From Ryuthela nishihirai (Eukaryota; Arthropoda; Arachnida; Araneae; Heptathelidae): a DNA stretch of 64,000 bases. Of this stretch, positions 41,501-46,559 are shown piece by piece. The stretch is from positions 434,001 through 498,000 of the forward strand of contig JAWZYU010000125.1 in assembly GCA_038380435.1 (NCBI GenBank), in the 5' to 3' direction. Under the pieces are notes generated by a model that searched no databases, was not told where the DNA came from, and saw only the letters and a list, made by a program, of their open reading frames with translations. The position numbers and the translations under genes are program-made. Within the stretch, counting starts at the first letter, position 1. Each line of letters starts with the position of its first letter.

Positions 41501-43492
41501 AGGTGAACAAAAAATATAAAATCATTTAGAACACAATAATCATTTAGAACACAATAATCATTTAGAACACAATAATAAATAACACACTACAAATAAATGT
41601 AAAAGAATCATTATACTTAGTGTAGTCTATTAAATATTTTGACCAATTTGTTGGATCAAAAGATGCACTTTTTACATCCATTAGAGGCCAACAAACCATC
41701 TTTTTAGCCTCGAATTGTGAAAAAATTAGGCTTTAATTTCCATTCTTAAGATCTTTCTTCAAACAAATATTTTAGTGTTAAGTATTTAAGAAGTCTAATT
41801 TTTATCATCACTCCTCAATTTTAAATGTAAATTACAGGTATTTCATGATTTGTTATTCTAATTCTGAAACATTATGGACAAAATGCGTATAATATTTGTT
41901 TAAAAAAAACTGTTTACACTGAGGATTTACATCATGATCATCATAACAGAGAATCTTGTACCATTTGAAATTGATTAAGAATAACATCCCAGCAATACAA
42001 AATGAATTCAAACTTCCTTACTTGAATGATTATTAAACTTTCACTGACTTCAAGTCAATATATTATCCAGAGCAAATTTTCTAGCTTCCTTTATGCTATT
42101 TTTATTCAAATTGAATTTTTATAACTTAAAATTTTTTATAATTAAAATATTTTTTGTTTTCCACATAAGTCATTATATCAAAGTCAAAATTTTGTCAGTC
42201 TTGTATGGTATTACATCACAACATACATTTGAAAAGTGTAATGAGTATATGAAGAATTATTTTCATAAGATTATCTCTCTTAGTAAAATCCATATTCTGG
42301 ACGATAATATCCATTTGAAAATATTCACTTGTGCTGATTACTAATATTAAATCTAATTAAATTCTAATTCATTCTTATTAAATTAATTTTATCTCCTCAA
42401 TACCTTACATTTCCAATTAATTTATCTGCATTGAGGATTTATCTCCAGCAAGAAAAAAGATGCAAATTACTTACCAGGACTTTTGTATATTTCAAAATGT
42501 GGTGCTACACTGTTTTGAACATATTAAAGGACGTTAAGACTATTCCCTAAAGATAAGAAGTATAAGATATTAAAACTATTCCCTAAAGATAAGATGCATA
42601 AGGATGTTAAAACTATTCCCCTGTTAAGCAAACCTCATGTAGTGCCATTGTTTTCACATTAGGGAAACTTTATCATTAATCTAGCAAACAGAGATAACAA
42701 TATCTGATTTAGTATGCTTAGGTTCAGCCAATTATTCAAGAAATGGGCTCCTTTGTGCAACATTTCTTGCATTTTTAGGGACTTAATGAAACTGAAGCAA
42801 GAGAATAATCTACAAGGAAAGGTGAAAGTGTCTAAGCAGACTAAGTTGAACTAGTTTAATATATATATACCTATAAGTGAAAAAATAAATTAATATCACA
42901 GCTCAAGTACTTATAAAATTTAATAGTACATGATTATTGGCTGTATTTACAATTAACAACTATTCTTGAGAGAGGCAGCAAAGTAGTAACATCGACGAGT
43001 GTCAATGATACCAGGACTGGTGACTACAGCTGTGGTGACATGAATATCGACATCCAGTTAACAACAGATATGCATCTCACAGCTCATCAAATTTGCTTTA
43101 CCGTCCTCCCTCTAAAGGACATCCAGTTAACAACATATATGCTACATGAGTGGAAAGAGGGAACTTATAACCCCATCTTACAGCTGTCATCTGCGCCAGC
43201 CAAGGAAAGAGCTCAAGGGACTGGTAAATAAATCACTTTTACACTAGGCAGCCTTTGATAAGAAAAAAGGTATTTTTGTACATTAGTATAGGAGTAAAAC
43301 CATGTATCATGAGAAAATTGCACTTTGAGGCAATTTAGATATGTGCAAATAATGAGTGATAACAGCCCATCTCAAGAACAGTTGTTAATTGTAAACACAG
43401 CCAATAATCGTGCACTATTAAATTTTATAAATACCTACAAGCATCAATTTCAGCAATAACAAAGGGCATTGATGTCATTTCTCCACTAACTG
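2453..43492 (-). CDS. ANAPC5: Anaphase-promoting complex subunit 5, split gene (both ends missing)
   Basis: Fourteen exons on the minus strand: 43435-43492 (candidate), 41280-41343, 40252-40353, 39823-40016, 34994-35075, 31182-31265, 30447-30514, 27336-27449, 21126-21258, 19410-19606, 15958-16071, 12118-12265, 9242-9407 and 2453-2547. Every junction keeps phase and carries AG acceptors and GT donors, except one GC donor. The joined protein (about 520 residues without the candidate exon) follows human APC5 in order: [73 protein letters not shown]5 is a TPR-repeat scaffold of the APC/C ubiquitin ligase that drives mitotic exit; this role is known from the family. Human APC5 is 755 residues, so roughly 190 N-terminal and 40 C-terminal residues are not found here. 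The N-terminal exons may lie beyond the 200-N gap and the last exon before position 1. Confidence 0.93.
2548..4020. other. ANAPC5 intron, no feature recognised
   Basis: AT-rich intron sequence with short homopolymers and CpG depletion. The reading frames at 2862-3056 and 3821-4012 have no recognisable motifs. Confidence 0.6.
4644..5777 (+). pseudogene. LINE AP-endonuclease domain (broken)
   Basis: Contains [48 protein letters not shown] and IGSDHYLV. These are the Asn, Glu, Asp/Asn and Asp-His positions of the APE-type endonuclease that nicks the target for reverse transcription. All key positions survive. A one-base shift near 5110 separates FYSQL from [14 protein letters not shown] further shift near 5450 leads into the linker that runs to 5777. 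Confidence 0.85.
5975..6356 (-). mobile_element. SINE-1 copy inside the LINE
   Basis: A full-length minus-oriented SINE-1. It ends at 6356 with the tRNA-like head and starts with the AACCC-type tail (TTGGGTTG on the plus strand). An 11-bp target duplication, ATATGGCAAGG, lies at 5964-5974 and 6357-6367. Removing one copy restores the LINE reading [12 protein letters not shown], so the SINE came later than the LINE. Confidence 0.93.
6370..8010 (+). pseudogene. LINE reverse transcriptase and C-terminus (broken)
   Basis: RT motifs in order: [71 protein letters not shown] and [10 protein letters not shown]. The catalytic YADD is YAND here, so a metal-binding Asp is lost. Downstream come the conserved GSETWTL and [10 protein letters not shown], then in another frame [20 protein letters not shown] and HVWRTKL. 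Frame changes occur near 6515, 6860 and 7800. The protein made RT for its own mobilisation, and this copy cannot be active. Confidence 0.88.
8021..9082. other. ANAPC5 intron, no feature recognised
   Basis: AT-rich intron. A short open segment on the minus strand at 8573-8686 looks exon-like ([15 protein letters not shown]). It does not match APC5, and phase shows it is skipped. Confidence 0.5.
9083..9160 (+). mobile_element. SINE-1 3' fragment, degenerate
   Basis: Matches the 3' third of SINE-1: GTGGGTCTCC, CCTTCTCTGAGTCTTC, GACTGGCCATTTAGCCCA. Similarity stops at both ends and no target duplication is visible. Confidence 0.75.
9242..9407 (-). CDS. ANAPC5: ANAPC5 exon ([13 protein letters not shown] segment)
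   Basis: Fifty-five codons plus one base: [20 protein letters not shown] ... [20 protein letters not shown]. It matches human LILGIPEQALSLLHMAIEPIL and LDKGRAMFLVAKCQVASA. Acceptor after a T-tract (tttacag), donor AAAAAAG|GTGAGA. It ends in phase 1, which fits directly to the exon at 2453-2547. Confidence 0.94.
9408..11020. other. ANAPC5 intron with minor repeats
   Basis: Mostly unique AT-rich DNA. An approximate 60-bp direct duplication lies at 9940-10050 (ATTCAAAGAGTAAAG twice) and a G-run at 10329-10340. A small LINE remnant is listed separately. Confidence 0.5.
10737..10785 (+). mobile_element. RTE-like LINE 3' fragment
   Basis: Contains GGACTAAATTACAGTCTGGT and TGGATCTCCACAGCC, matching the DNA for RTKL.SLVGPP at 7960-7995 and at 32-80. 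It is a short truncated insertion or a remnant. Confidence 0.6.
11021..11403 (-). mobile_element. SINE-1 copy, 5'-truncated, with C-run
   Basis: Minus-oriented SINE-1 flanked by a 14-bp target duplication ATGTAAATTTTGGA (11007-11020 and 11404-11417). It stops inside the tRNA-like head at GCCTGGCGC, so about 35 bases of the 5' end were never copied. A run of 26 C (11160-11185) replaces the usual short CTC segment. Confidence 0.93.
11404..12117. other. ANAPC5 intron, nothing recognised
   Basis: AT-rich sequence without genes or repeats I could identify beyond the SINE target duplication. Confidence 0.6.
12118..12265 (-). CDS. ANAPC5: ANAPC5 exon ([13 protein letters not shown] segment)
   Basis: One base plus 49 codons: [32 protein letters not shown]... 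[13 protein letters not shown]. It aligns with human VISVLLSVAELYWRSSSPTIALPMLLQALALSKEYRLQYLASETVLNLAFAQ. Acceptor attgcag, donor GTATGT. Confidence 0.94.
12266..14648. other. ANAPC5 intron with an unassigned segment
   Basis: 12595-13350 is less AT-rich and contains a TAGTAG microsatellite (12702-12720) and a repeated phrase ATGTGAAGCCAAGG (about 12880 and 13086). This resembles transposon untranslated sequence but I recognise no family. The frame at 12559-12813 has no known motif. 13400-14648 looks like unique intron. Confidence 0.4.
14649..15897 (-). mobile_element. Tc1-like DNA transposon, dead
   Basis: The ends are inverted repeats sharing AAGAGCCAAAACATTA and bounded by TA on both sides (14647-14648 and 15898-15899), the Tc1/mariner target. 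The length is 1249 bp. The minus strand codes a Tc1-type transposase in pieces: [21 protein letters not shown] with [11 protein letters not shown] (helix-turn-helix, 15749 downward), then [10 protein letters not shown] and further C-terminal sequence near 15246-14947. Frameshifts and an inserted hairpin break it. The right end lies about 60 bp from an ANAPC5 exon. Confidence 0.88.
15599..15660. repeat. Microsatellite and perfect hairpin in Tc1 transposase
   Basis: A GTACTA repeat (15600-15620) is followed by a perfect 16-bp inverted repeat, GTTTGTGGGGTGCTCA at 15619-15634 and its complement at 15645-15660, with a 10-bp loop. It sits where the transposase helix-turn-helix region should continue. 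Confidence 0.85.
15958..16071 (-). CDS. ANAPC5: ANAPC5 exon with GC splice donor
   Basis: Reads [20 protein letters not shown] then [17 protein letters not shown], matching human KAVVLQAQNQMSEAHKLLQKLLVH. The acceptor is atttag. The donor is GTCAG|GCAAGT, a GC-AG intron with an otherwise strong U1-complementary donor. No GT in a suitable phase is nearby, and the next exon fits only from this point. Confidence 0.92.
16072..17588. other. ANAPC5 intron, very AT-rich
   Basis: Contains AT dinucleotide tracts (about 16338-16352 and 16852-16866) and A-runs. No gene or identified repeat. Confidence 0.6.
17606..17990 (-). mobile_element. SINE-1 copy, full length
   Basis: Minus-oriented, with intact head (GGCGCGCTACCAACTGAGCC on the plus strand is the A-box region reversed). 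A 17-bp target duplication AAAGTACAGGCTTTGGG lies at 17589-17605 and 17991-18007. Confidence 0.94.
18058..18170. repeat. Foldback repeat
   Basis: Two arms of about 48 bp in inverted order share GAGTTACCTGTTGACTTTAA and its complement, around a 14-bp AT loop. A half copy of the same sequence lies at 38625-38665. In both places a tRNA-like segment lies within 300 bp, so it may be part of a SINE-3 family. Confidence 0.75.
18358..18425 (+). mobile_element. tRNA-like segment (SINE-3)
   Basis: Contains TTAGTTCAGTGGTAGAATAA (A-box-like), a gap, and a decayed B-box region GAGAATCCCACATGTCGGCG. It is related to the better-preserved minus-strand copy at 38518-38592. Confidence 0.45.
18708..19075 (-). 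mobile_element. SINE-1 copy, old
   Basis: Aligns along the whole element but with many changes: TTGGGTTGTTTATTGCCTGA, CTCTTTAATGTG, TTTCCAAGCCCAT. CpG sites are mostly TG or CA. No target duplication is readable. Confidence 0.8.
19410..19606 (-). CDS. ANAPC5: ANAPC5 exon (ELFPPHTEH segment)
   Basis: Sixty-five codons plus two bases, the longest exon seen. It contains [19 protein letters not shown] and [18 protein letters not shown], matching human KERFPPNSQHAQLWMLCDQ and ADSLVTGITALNSIEGVY. Acceptor ttccag, donor GTAAGA. Confidence 0.96.
19607..20680. other. ANAPC5 intron, nothing recognised
   Basis: Unique AT-rich DNA. 20480-20610 is richer in GC and CpG (ATTGCGTAAC, GCCGATATATTCACTCGG) than its surroundings, without a recognisable coding match. 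Confidence 0.4.
20681..21023 (+). mobile_element. SINE-1 copy, plus strand, antisense to ANAPC5
   Basis: Starts with GGGGCAGGGGTGGCTCAG and has B-box GGTTCGAGTCC. It ends near AAAAAAGTGCCACTTA, short of the AACCC tail. No convincing target duplication. Confidence 0.88.
21126..21258 (-). CDS. ANAPC5: ANAPC5 exon ([12 protein letters not shown] segment)
   Basis: One base plus 44 codons: [17 protein letters not shown]... [18 protein letters not shown]. It corresponds to the human segment TMALQQAQMLLSMN through FAVALCHLAELHAEQ, TPR-type helices. Acceptor attcag, donor GTACAA. A SINE-1 copy ends about 100 bp downstream of this exon in the intron. Confidence 0.94.
21259..22739. other. ANAPC5 intron with C-run
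   Basis: AT-rich intron. A C-run of about 20 bases lies at 22557-22577. Nothing else recognised. Confidence 0.55.
22740..22863 (-). mobile_element. SINE-2 copy, 5'-truncated
   Basis: On the minus strand it carries the SINE-2 3' part ending TGGCAAGCAGCTGCTTGAGG, followed by a long AAATA-type tail (22740-22778). The tRNA head is missing. Confidence 0.8.
23438..25320 (-). pseudogene. hAT-family BED-finger transposase (frameshifted)
   Basis: The first part (from [15 protein letters not shown], 25308 to 24413) holds a BED zinc finger CTLC...HFSPKH and the RNase-H-like core [18 protein letters not shown] and [17 protein letters not shown], which carry acidic catalytic positions. The middle (24400-23950) continues in other frames with at least one stop. 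The C-terminal part (23875-23438) has the hAT dimerisation block [18 protein letters not shown] and [13 protein letters not shown]. It resembles the ZBED5 or SCAND3 group of hAT proteins. It would cut and paste its element if intact; this copy cannot. Confidence 0.88.
25360..25572. repeat. Palindromic 5' region of the hAT element
   Basis: A phrase of about 26 bp (ATGAACTACTTTCACGTTA) is repeated in tandem at 25360-25412. It is followed by an imperfect inverted repeat with arms of about 65 bp (25405-25475 and 25505-25572) sharing GATCAGGGCT and ATTGGTC. It lies directly upstream of the transposase start, where a promoter or transposase-binding region would be. Confidence 0.75.
26099..27146. 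mobile_element. Large foldback element with nested insertion
   Basis: The left arm 26099-26385 is inverted relative to 26400-26582 plus 27027-27146. Shared phrases include CACAAGACTAGGTCAATTA against TAATTGACCTAGTCTTGTG and CATAGATGTGATAAATTTAT against its complement. The right arm is split by about 445 bp (26583-27027). Arms of nearly 290 bp around a short loop suggest a foldback or long-TIR non-autonomous DNA transposon. Confidence 0.8.
26583..27027 (+). mobile_element. SINE-4-like insertion in the foldback arm
   Basis: Holds a tRNA-like head, CCTTAGTTTAAATGGTAGAG and GATCCAGAGTTCAAGAC (about 26893-26955), followed by a tail phrase TGAATATCACTAGTGAGCTT. The same tail phrase occurs at the insertion start (26640-26680), so two tails are present. 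A near-repeat ATGAAATTA or ATGAAATAA at the edges may be the target duplication. Confidence 0.6.
27336..27449 (-). CDS. ANAPC5: ANAPC5 exon (SALWTLYGN segment)
   Basis: Reads [38 protein letters not shown], aligned with human LMDALKDSDLLHWKHSLSELIDISIAQKTAIWRLYGR. Acceptor tatacag, donor GTAAGT. Split codons at both ends fit the neighbouring exons. Confidence 0.95.
27503..28178. mobile_element. Element with 80-bp TIRs bounded by TTAA
   Basis: Inverted arms 27503-27582 and 28099-28178 match over 80 bp with about one mismatch. The outermost bases are TTAA on both sides, as in piggyBac insertions, followed by AAGAGATTTAATCAC. The 516-bp interior has no coding sequence I recognise. Near-identical arms mean a recent insertion or gene conversion. 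The terminal bases do not resemble classical piggyBac CCC ends, so the superfamily is open. Confidence 0.8.
28362..29930 (-). mobile_element. Tc1-like transposon fossil split by SINE-1
   Basis: The left end is TA followed by CAGTGGTTTCCATAAATTAA, a Tc1-type terminus. The minus strand includes [20 protein letters not shown], the Tc1 transposase C-terminus, just inside. Further coding traces follow to about 29920 but full of stops. The other terminus is not found. A SINE-1 copy interrupts it at 28912-29301. Confidence 0.72.
28912..29301 (-). mobile_element. SINE-1 copy inside the Tc1 fossil
   Basis: Full-length, minus-oriented, well preserved. Target duplication CATATAGTTGC (11 bp) at 28901-28911 and 29302-29312. 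Confidence 0.94.
29940..30305 (-). mobile_element. SINE-1 copy, old
   Basis: Recognisable through GGGCTAAATAGCAAGGTCAC, GACAGCTGTTAAGAGACA and GACTGAGTCAACTC at the head. Strongly diverged, with CpG loss and an insertion near 30030. Confidence 0.8.
30447..30514 (-). CDS. ANAPC5: ANAPC5 exon (LSSLGVQAL segment)
   Basis: Reads [22 protein letters not shown] and two bases of the next codon, matching human YLASLGIQSLVQQRAFAGKTAN. The acceptor is catttag rather than the internal ctctag, because only the former keeps the YLSSLG homology. Donor GTAAGT. Confidence 0.92.
30515..31181. other. ANAPC5 intron with AAAC microsatellite
   Basis: An ACAA tetranucleotide repeat lies at about 30766-30801. The rest is unremarkable AT-rich intron. 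Confidence 0.7.
31182..31265 (-). CDS. ANAPC5: ANAPC5 exon (AWLYRL segment)
   Basis: Twenty-eight codons, [28 protein letters not shown], corresponding to human SWLYVLGQ...LLEHSVKKAVHFGLP. Acceptor ctctcag, donor GTAAGT, both phase 0. Confidence 0.92.
31365..31510. repeat. Three-copy tandem repeat, about 48-bp unit
   Basis: CAATGGCCCAACTGCAAA and GCAATATTAAACACACAAA recur three times with small changes. Confidence 0.8.
31545..31800. repeat. Degenerate direct duplication, about 130 bp
   Basis: Two successive segments share CATAAAATTTGGTATACA-type and CCACCAAATTCTGTATACA-type phrases and a following T/C-rich end. They are followed by a C-run (31793-31802) and TA repeat (31814-31831). Confidence 0.5.
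32072..33459 (-). mobile_element. Tc1-like transposon fossil
   Basis: The right terminus is TA-flanked (33460-33461) and reads inward CACTGCTGTTCATGAAAATC then ACACCAAGAAGAA. The last phrase recurs at the left end (GCACCAAGAAGAA, 32072). Minus-strand remnants include [20 protein letters not shown] and the C-terminal [11 protein letters not shown], the Tc1 transposase end. Many stops are present. Confidence 0.7.
33700..34014. mobile_element. Foldback MITE-like element
   Basis: Arms of about 133 bp (33700-33832 and 33880-34014) are inverted copies starting ATTAAATTAATCAACT and meeting at CGTGTAGG against CCTACACG. The loop is about 45 bp, with no coding. Confidence 0.8.
34015..34993. other. 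ANAPC5 intron, nothing recognised
   Basis: AT-rich. A phrase around GCTTGGGCTCAAAATAAT / GGGCTTGGGTTCAACAAT occurs twice (about 34290 and 34697), perhaps a small degenerate repeat. Confidence 0.4.
34994..35075 (-). CDS. ANAPC5: ANAPC5 exon ([10 protein letters not shown] segment)
   Basis: Completes an Arg codon, then reads [27 protein letters not shown]. This matches the human helix pair around EAIRIAQESNDHVCLQHCL. Donor GTAAGA, acceptor ttcag. It ends in phase 0. Confidence 0.95.
35206..36592 (-). mobile_element. Mariner-like transposon split by SINE-1
   Basis: The ends share ATTCAAAAAGTTCT / GTTCAAAAAGTTCT and are flanked by TA (35204-35205, 36593-36594). The minus strand holds mariner transposase pieces: [20 protein letters not shown] with [20 protein letters not shown] (35955-35713), and N-terminal traces up to 36531. 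[14 protein letters not shown] carries the catalytic third Asp. Frameshifts and an internal deletion make it dead (about 1 kb after removing the SINE). Confidence 0.88.
35234..35619 (-). mobile_element. SINE-1 copy inside the mariner end
   Basis: Minus-oriented full-length SINE-1 inserted 28 bp inside the mariner terminus. Target duplication TTCTTTACATG (35223-35233) and TTCTTCACATG (35620-35630), one difference. Confidence 0.93.
36593..37829. other. ANAPC5 intron, nothing recognised
   Basis: AT-rich with homopolymers. The frame at 37346-37570 has no known motif. Confidence 0.5.
37830..38215 (-). mobile_element. SINE-1 copy, old
   Basis: Full length but diverged: TTGGGATGAGCTGTTTTACC, CTAAATGGCCAGGTCACAAG, TACCGACTGAGTCATCCC. 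Most family CpG sites are lost. Confidence 0.87.
38518..38592 (-). mobile_element. tRNA-like segment (SINE-3 head)
   Basis: The minus strand reads GCTGGCATTAGTTTAGTGG (A-box) and ATGTGTGTTCAAATCCCACA (B-box), with loose cloverleaf-like ends. The sequence between is too irregular for a functional tRNA. About 40-100 bp upstream is the repeat shared with the foldback at 18058-18170. Just beyond, 38733-38760 is a SINE-1 tail-like snippet. Confidence 0.55.
39094..39300 (+). mobile_element. SINE-2 copy, diverged
   Basis: Head TCCTGGTGGCTGAATGATTA, B-box-like GAGTTCAAGCTCC, body CATGGATGTCAAT and tail AACAAGCAGCTGCTTGAGCA are all in order. Confidence 0.8.
39823..40016 (-). CDS. ANAPC5: ANAPC5 exon (first TPR-like repeats)
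   Basis: Reads [20 protein letters not shown]... through [18 protein letters not shown]. It matches human HYLSYLNNLRVQD and [18 protein letters not shown] very closely, the best-conserved exon in the window. It begins in phase 0 after a ctag acceptor and ends with AG of a split Arg codon at a GTAAAC donor. Confidence 0.96.
40252..40353 (-). CDS. ANAPC5: ANAPC5 exon (NPELAEA segment)
   Basis: Thirty-four complete codons, [14 protein letters not shown]...KGNPELAEA, matching the vertebrate segment QASLLKNDETKALTP...NPDFAEA. Acceptor atatgcag, donor GAAGCT|GTATGT. Both ends are phase 0. Confidence 0.93.
41280..41343 (-). CDS. ANAPC5: ANAPC5 exon (QKQAEFF segment)
   Basis: Translates as [21 protein letters not shown]. 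The QKQAEFF-x-x-QQ core is shared with the vertebrate protein just before the TPR region. The acceptor is ctgtag, the donor CAACAG|GTAATG. It starts with the third base of a split codon and ends in phase 0. Confidence 0.9.
41520..41577. repeat. Short tandem repeat, 19-20-bp unit
   Basis: AATCATTTAGAACACAATA occurs three times in a row in an ANAPC5 intron. Confidence 0.9.
42540..42625. repeat. Short tandem repeat, about 37-bp unit
   Basis: AAACTATTCCCTAAAGATAAG recurs, with a third partial unit at TTAAAACTATTCCCC. Confidence 0.85.
42905..43437. repeat. Inverted repeat bordering the candidate 5' exon
   Basis: Arms of about 68 bp, 42905-42972 and 43370-43437, share TTATAAAATTTAATAGT and TTACAATTAACAACT in opposite orientation. 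The right arm covers the splice donor of the exon at 43435-43492. The interior contains a phrase (AATTTGCTTTACC, about 43089) repeated at about 43898. Confidence 0.75.
43435..43492 (-). CDS. ANAPC5: Candidate ANAPC5 exon (5'-most seen)
   Basis: Reads [18 protein letters not shown] plus two bases of a split codon. Joined to the next exon it gives [21 protein letters not shown], and the Cys-Ser pair falls where human APC5 has [14 protein letters not shown]. The acceptor ends in cttcag and the donor is TTGTAG|GTATTT. This part of APC5 is poorly conserved and probably disordered, so homology is weak. Support comes mainly from phase and the short match. The donor lies at the edge of a 68-bp inverted-repeat arm, so the exon could be a repeat by-product. 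Confidence 0.5.
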
Positions 43493-44748
43493 CTGAAGCA
43501 TTTATTTATAGCTAGAAGAATTTACATATATAGATAGAACATATATAGATAGAATGTCAATAATTTTTAAACATTCGAATCATATCGCACATCAATATAG
43601 GATTTGCATTTGATATGGGATAAGTGTTATGTCATCATGCATTGTTATTCAGTTATTGTTAGAATAGTCTAGGAAGGAATAATGATAGCTTAATGATCTA
43701 TTAATAGTCATCTAAAAATACAGATTTCTAACCACCTATGCAACCTATCTAGTTAATATCAGACAATGCACATGTTCATGCTACTCTTAAATCCCTGTCA
43801 AAATTTCAGGTTCTTAACTCTATTATGTGAAGAGTTACAGCAACCACAGACAAATACACTCTGTTCATTTTTACAGATGATAGAAGTCATTTATAAATTT
43901 GCTTTACCATCCACCCCCTAAAGGTTAATTTACAGGTTCATCATTTGGTAATTGGTAAAAGTAACTTTATTAAGCAAGAATATCCCATCCTTGTTATTGT
44001 TTACTATTAATTGAATATTTATTTCATTTTGAATTTCATACTGTATTTTACATACAGTTCAATATTCTTTAATGTTTAAGTATCATATTTTTACTGTAAA
44101 AGGTATTTAAAACTTCTTATAAAAAAAAAAAAACTCGAGTATTTACTCCTGTTTACATTTCAACAAGGAGTTTGCTTGTTTTCCTAGTTTATTTTCTCCC
44201 CTCCAATTTTTTTTCCTCAATATGATTTCATTTAGCAATGTTTCTTCCAAGAATAGATTTACTGTGTCAAAGGATATCTGCATTCCATTTGCTGAGTGTC
44301 CTGAACTAGCAGTTAGCAATAACAATCACAACTGGATCATGGTTCTATATTGCAGGTGGGTAGTAGGCATTTGCACAATTGGATATAACACTTGAATTTG
44401 TTTAGGTATGTATGCATGGCTGGTTTCTGTATTGAAAATGCAATTAAAACAAATGTTTGTAATATGCCAGCACTTGGAAGGCTGTATGTTTTCAAAATAA
44501 CAATTTTCATTTTTTAAGAAATAAACAAAAAAAAATTTGTGTTTCTCATCTGTCACTAGACTGGTTTGAGTTCTGCTTAGGTGATATACAGAAAACACTT
44601 TTGTACTTAATACTATGATAGAAAATTAATTTGTACATGTATATTAATTTAGTGTTTAATTTCAGATATTACACTGTTTTAAAATAAAAAAAAATTAAAA
44701 ATTAATAGTTCCTTTTTAATACCAGTCTATTATTTTGAATTATTTGTT
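43493..44748. other. Pre-gap stretch, no exon found
   Basis: I searched the minus strand for N-terminal APC5 sequence and found none. Two adjoining frames at 44143-44598 are in phase across one stop, but carry no motif I know. Confidence 0.45.
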
Positions 44749-44948
44749 NNNNNNNNNNNNNNNNNNNNNNNNNNNNNNNNNNNNNNNNNNNNNNNNNNNN
44801 NNNNNNNNNNNNNNNNNNNNNNNNNNNNNNNNNNNNNNNNNNNNNNNNNNNNNNNNNNNNNNNNNNNNNNNNNNNNNNNNNNNNNNNNNNNNNNNNNNNN
44901 NNNNNNNNNNNNNNNNNNNNNNNNNNNNNNNNNNNNNNNNNNNNNNNN
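44749..44948. other. Assembly gap (200 N)
   Basis: Exactly 200 undetermined bases, a conventional scaffolding gap whose true size is unknown. Base composition and CpG frequency change across it. Confidence 0.99.
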
Positions 44949-46156
44949 CTCTGATAGGATCCCCATGCCTTTAATTAACGATGAAAGTCTCCAATAATGA
45001 TGTCAGTAAAATAACATTCGGGCTTCGTTTTCCGCCAGGTCATCAGTTTCGGCCAATCAAAGCACTCTAAAGTCACGCGTTCATTTTCGACCAAAGTATT
45101 CTAAAGTCGCGCATTAATTTTCGGCTAATCAATAATTTTTTGCTAATCAGAGAGCTCTAAAACCTGAACCTCCAGAAATTATTATAGAAGACTTTCCTTT
45201 AGTTGTTGTGATCCAGATGTTAAATTTGTCGTGACTGTATAATAAAAATTAAAAATACGTTTTAAATACATATGCTCAACGAGAAATGAATGACAGATAA
45301 GCATGAAATATAACAATTATATTTATATTAGTAAAAATAATTTCACCGATAAAAAGTTAAAAATAATAGTGACTGATGGATTATTAAGCTACTTAATTTA
45401 AAAAATAGCAAATTTTCTGTGAAATTTTAATTAAAATTTAAAATCTTCAGAAAGTGCTGTTACATTTCCCAAGTCCAAAAATAAAAGTAAACTAAACTAG
45501 ATATTTGGACAAAAAAGTTTATGCAAACAATTTTGCAAAAAGGAAATTTGCTTCTACAATGTTTTACAAATTCATCGCTTTATTTGCTTAAAAAACGAAT
45601 CAAAAAATTTCTTCGAAGAATATTCTTAAACATATTTTTAAAGAAAGTTACGAAACAAATTTTAAATCATCGAATACATTTGCATGTACAACGTCACGTT
45701 TCATCCAAAAAAATGTTTGGGCTTCCTAAAAGTCATCAACTTGGTTCCTTTTATGACAGTTGAGTGTGTCCTACATTCAAAGGAGCAGTTTTAGATGCCG
45801 CGAGGGAAATTTAAAGAGAAATTCCAACCAAAGATAAAACGCATCAATTTGTAAATGGACTTCGTGCTTGGAACACCTTACCCCTTCTCATTCTTGCTCT
45901 GAAGGTTAGAATTGCTTCTTTCCTCCAGTCTTATGTATCCAAAAGATCACCGGAATGGAAGAAAGAAGGACTAATAAGAGAAGAGAAAACTTTAAAGTTC
46001 AGTTTGAAAAGAAAAAGTTGTCAAATTAAAGAAGGAATGTTTTAGTTTCGATTTTGTTTCTGTTTGACTTGGTGAAAAGAGTCGTCCAATCGAAGAAGAG
46101 TTTCAGTTTTGATTTTGTTTTCGTTTGAGTTTCAGGAATAAAAGTCTAAACGAAGA
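44949..46156. other. Post-gap sequence with small repeats and possible coding fossil
   Basis: 44990-45165 has three loose units containing CTCTAAAGTC and TTTCGGC. 45521-45763 and 45810-46045 on the plus strand are open and end HQFVNGLRAWNTLPLLILAL, perhaps a transposon fossil but unidentified. 46020-46150 has a 65-bp direct duplication around TTTTGATTTTGTTT. Confidence 0.35.
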
Positions 46157-46293
46157 AGTAAACGCTTGAAATAATTAGTTGAAATAAATTGGTTGCCGTG
46201 AGTGGGATTCGAACCTACGTCTGTTTCTAGGAAGGGTGGATTCGAATCCCACTCAGGATAACCATTTTTTTCAACTACGTTTCAAGTGTTTCT
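46157..46293. repeat. Foldback of two tRNA-like B-box segments
   Basis: The left arm (46157-46215) contains GTGAGTGGGATTCGAACC. The right arm (46238-46293) contains GGATTCGAATCCCACTCAG. The two arms are inverted copies over about 57 bp around a 22-bp loop. Each carries an RNA polymerase III B-box-like core pointing toward the outside. Confidence 0.8.
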
Positions 46294-46559
46294 TGTCTAC
46301 AGGATGATTTTCCTATTACACTTTATTGCTGAAGAAGGAAACGATTTAGCGAAAGTCTGATTTTTGAGATTAGTGTAATTATGGATTAGGACAGGGTTAA
46401 TCAGATGTATTTCAAGCATTTGTTTTTACCGAAATGAAGGAAGAATTAAAACTCCAAACGGAGAAGGGATTTAGAGCTAAACTGAAACAGAACATAATGT
46501 GAAAAGTCCATCCATAGAAAATACACAGATTATCTGTAGAAATAGACTTCAACAATTAT

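Noticed and set aside
44143..44598. Two minus frames in phase across one stop as a host gene
   Set aside because: No motif, no splice-site or homology support, and AT-rich composition typical of chance frames.
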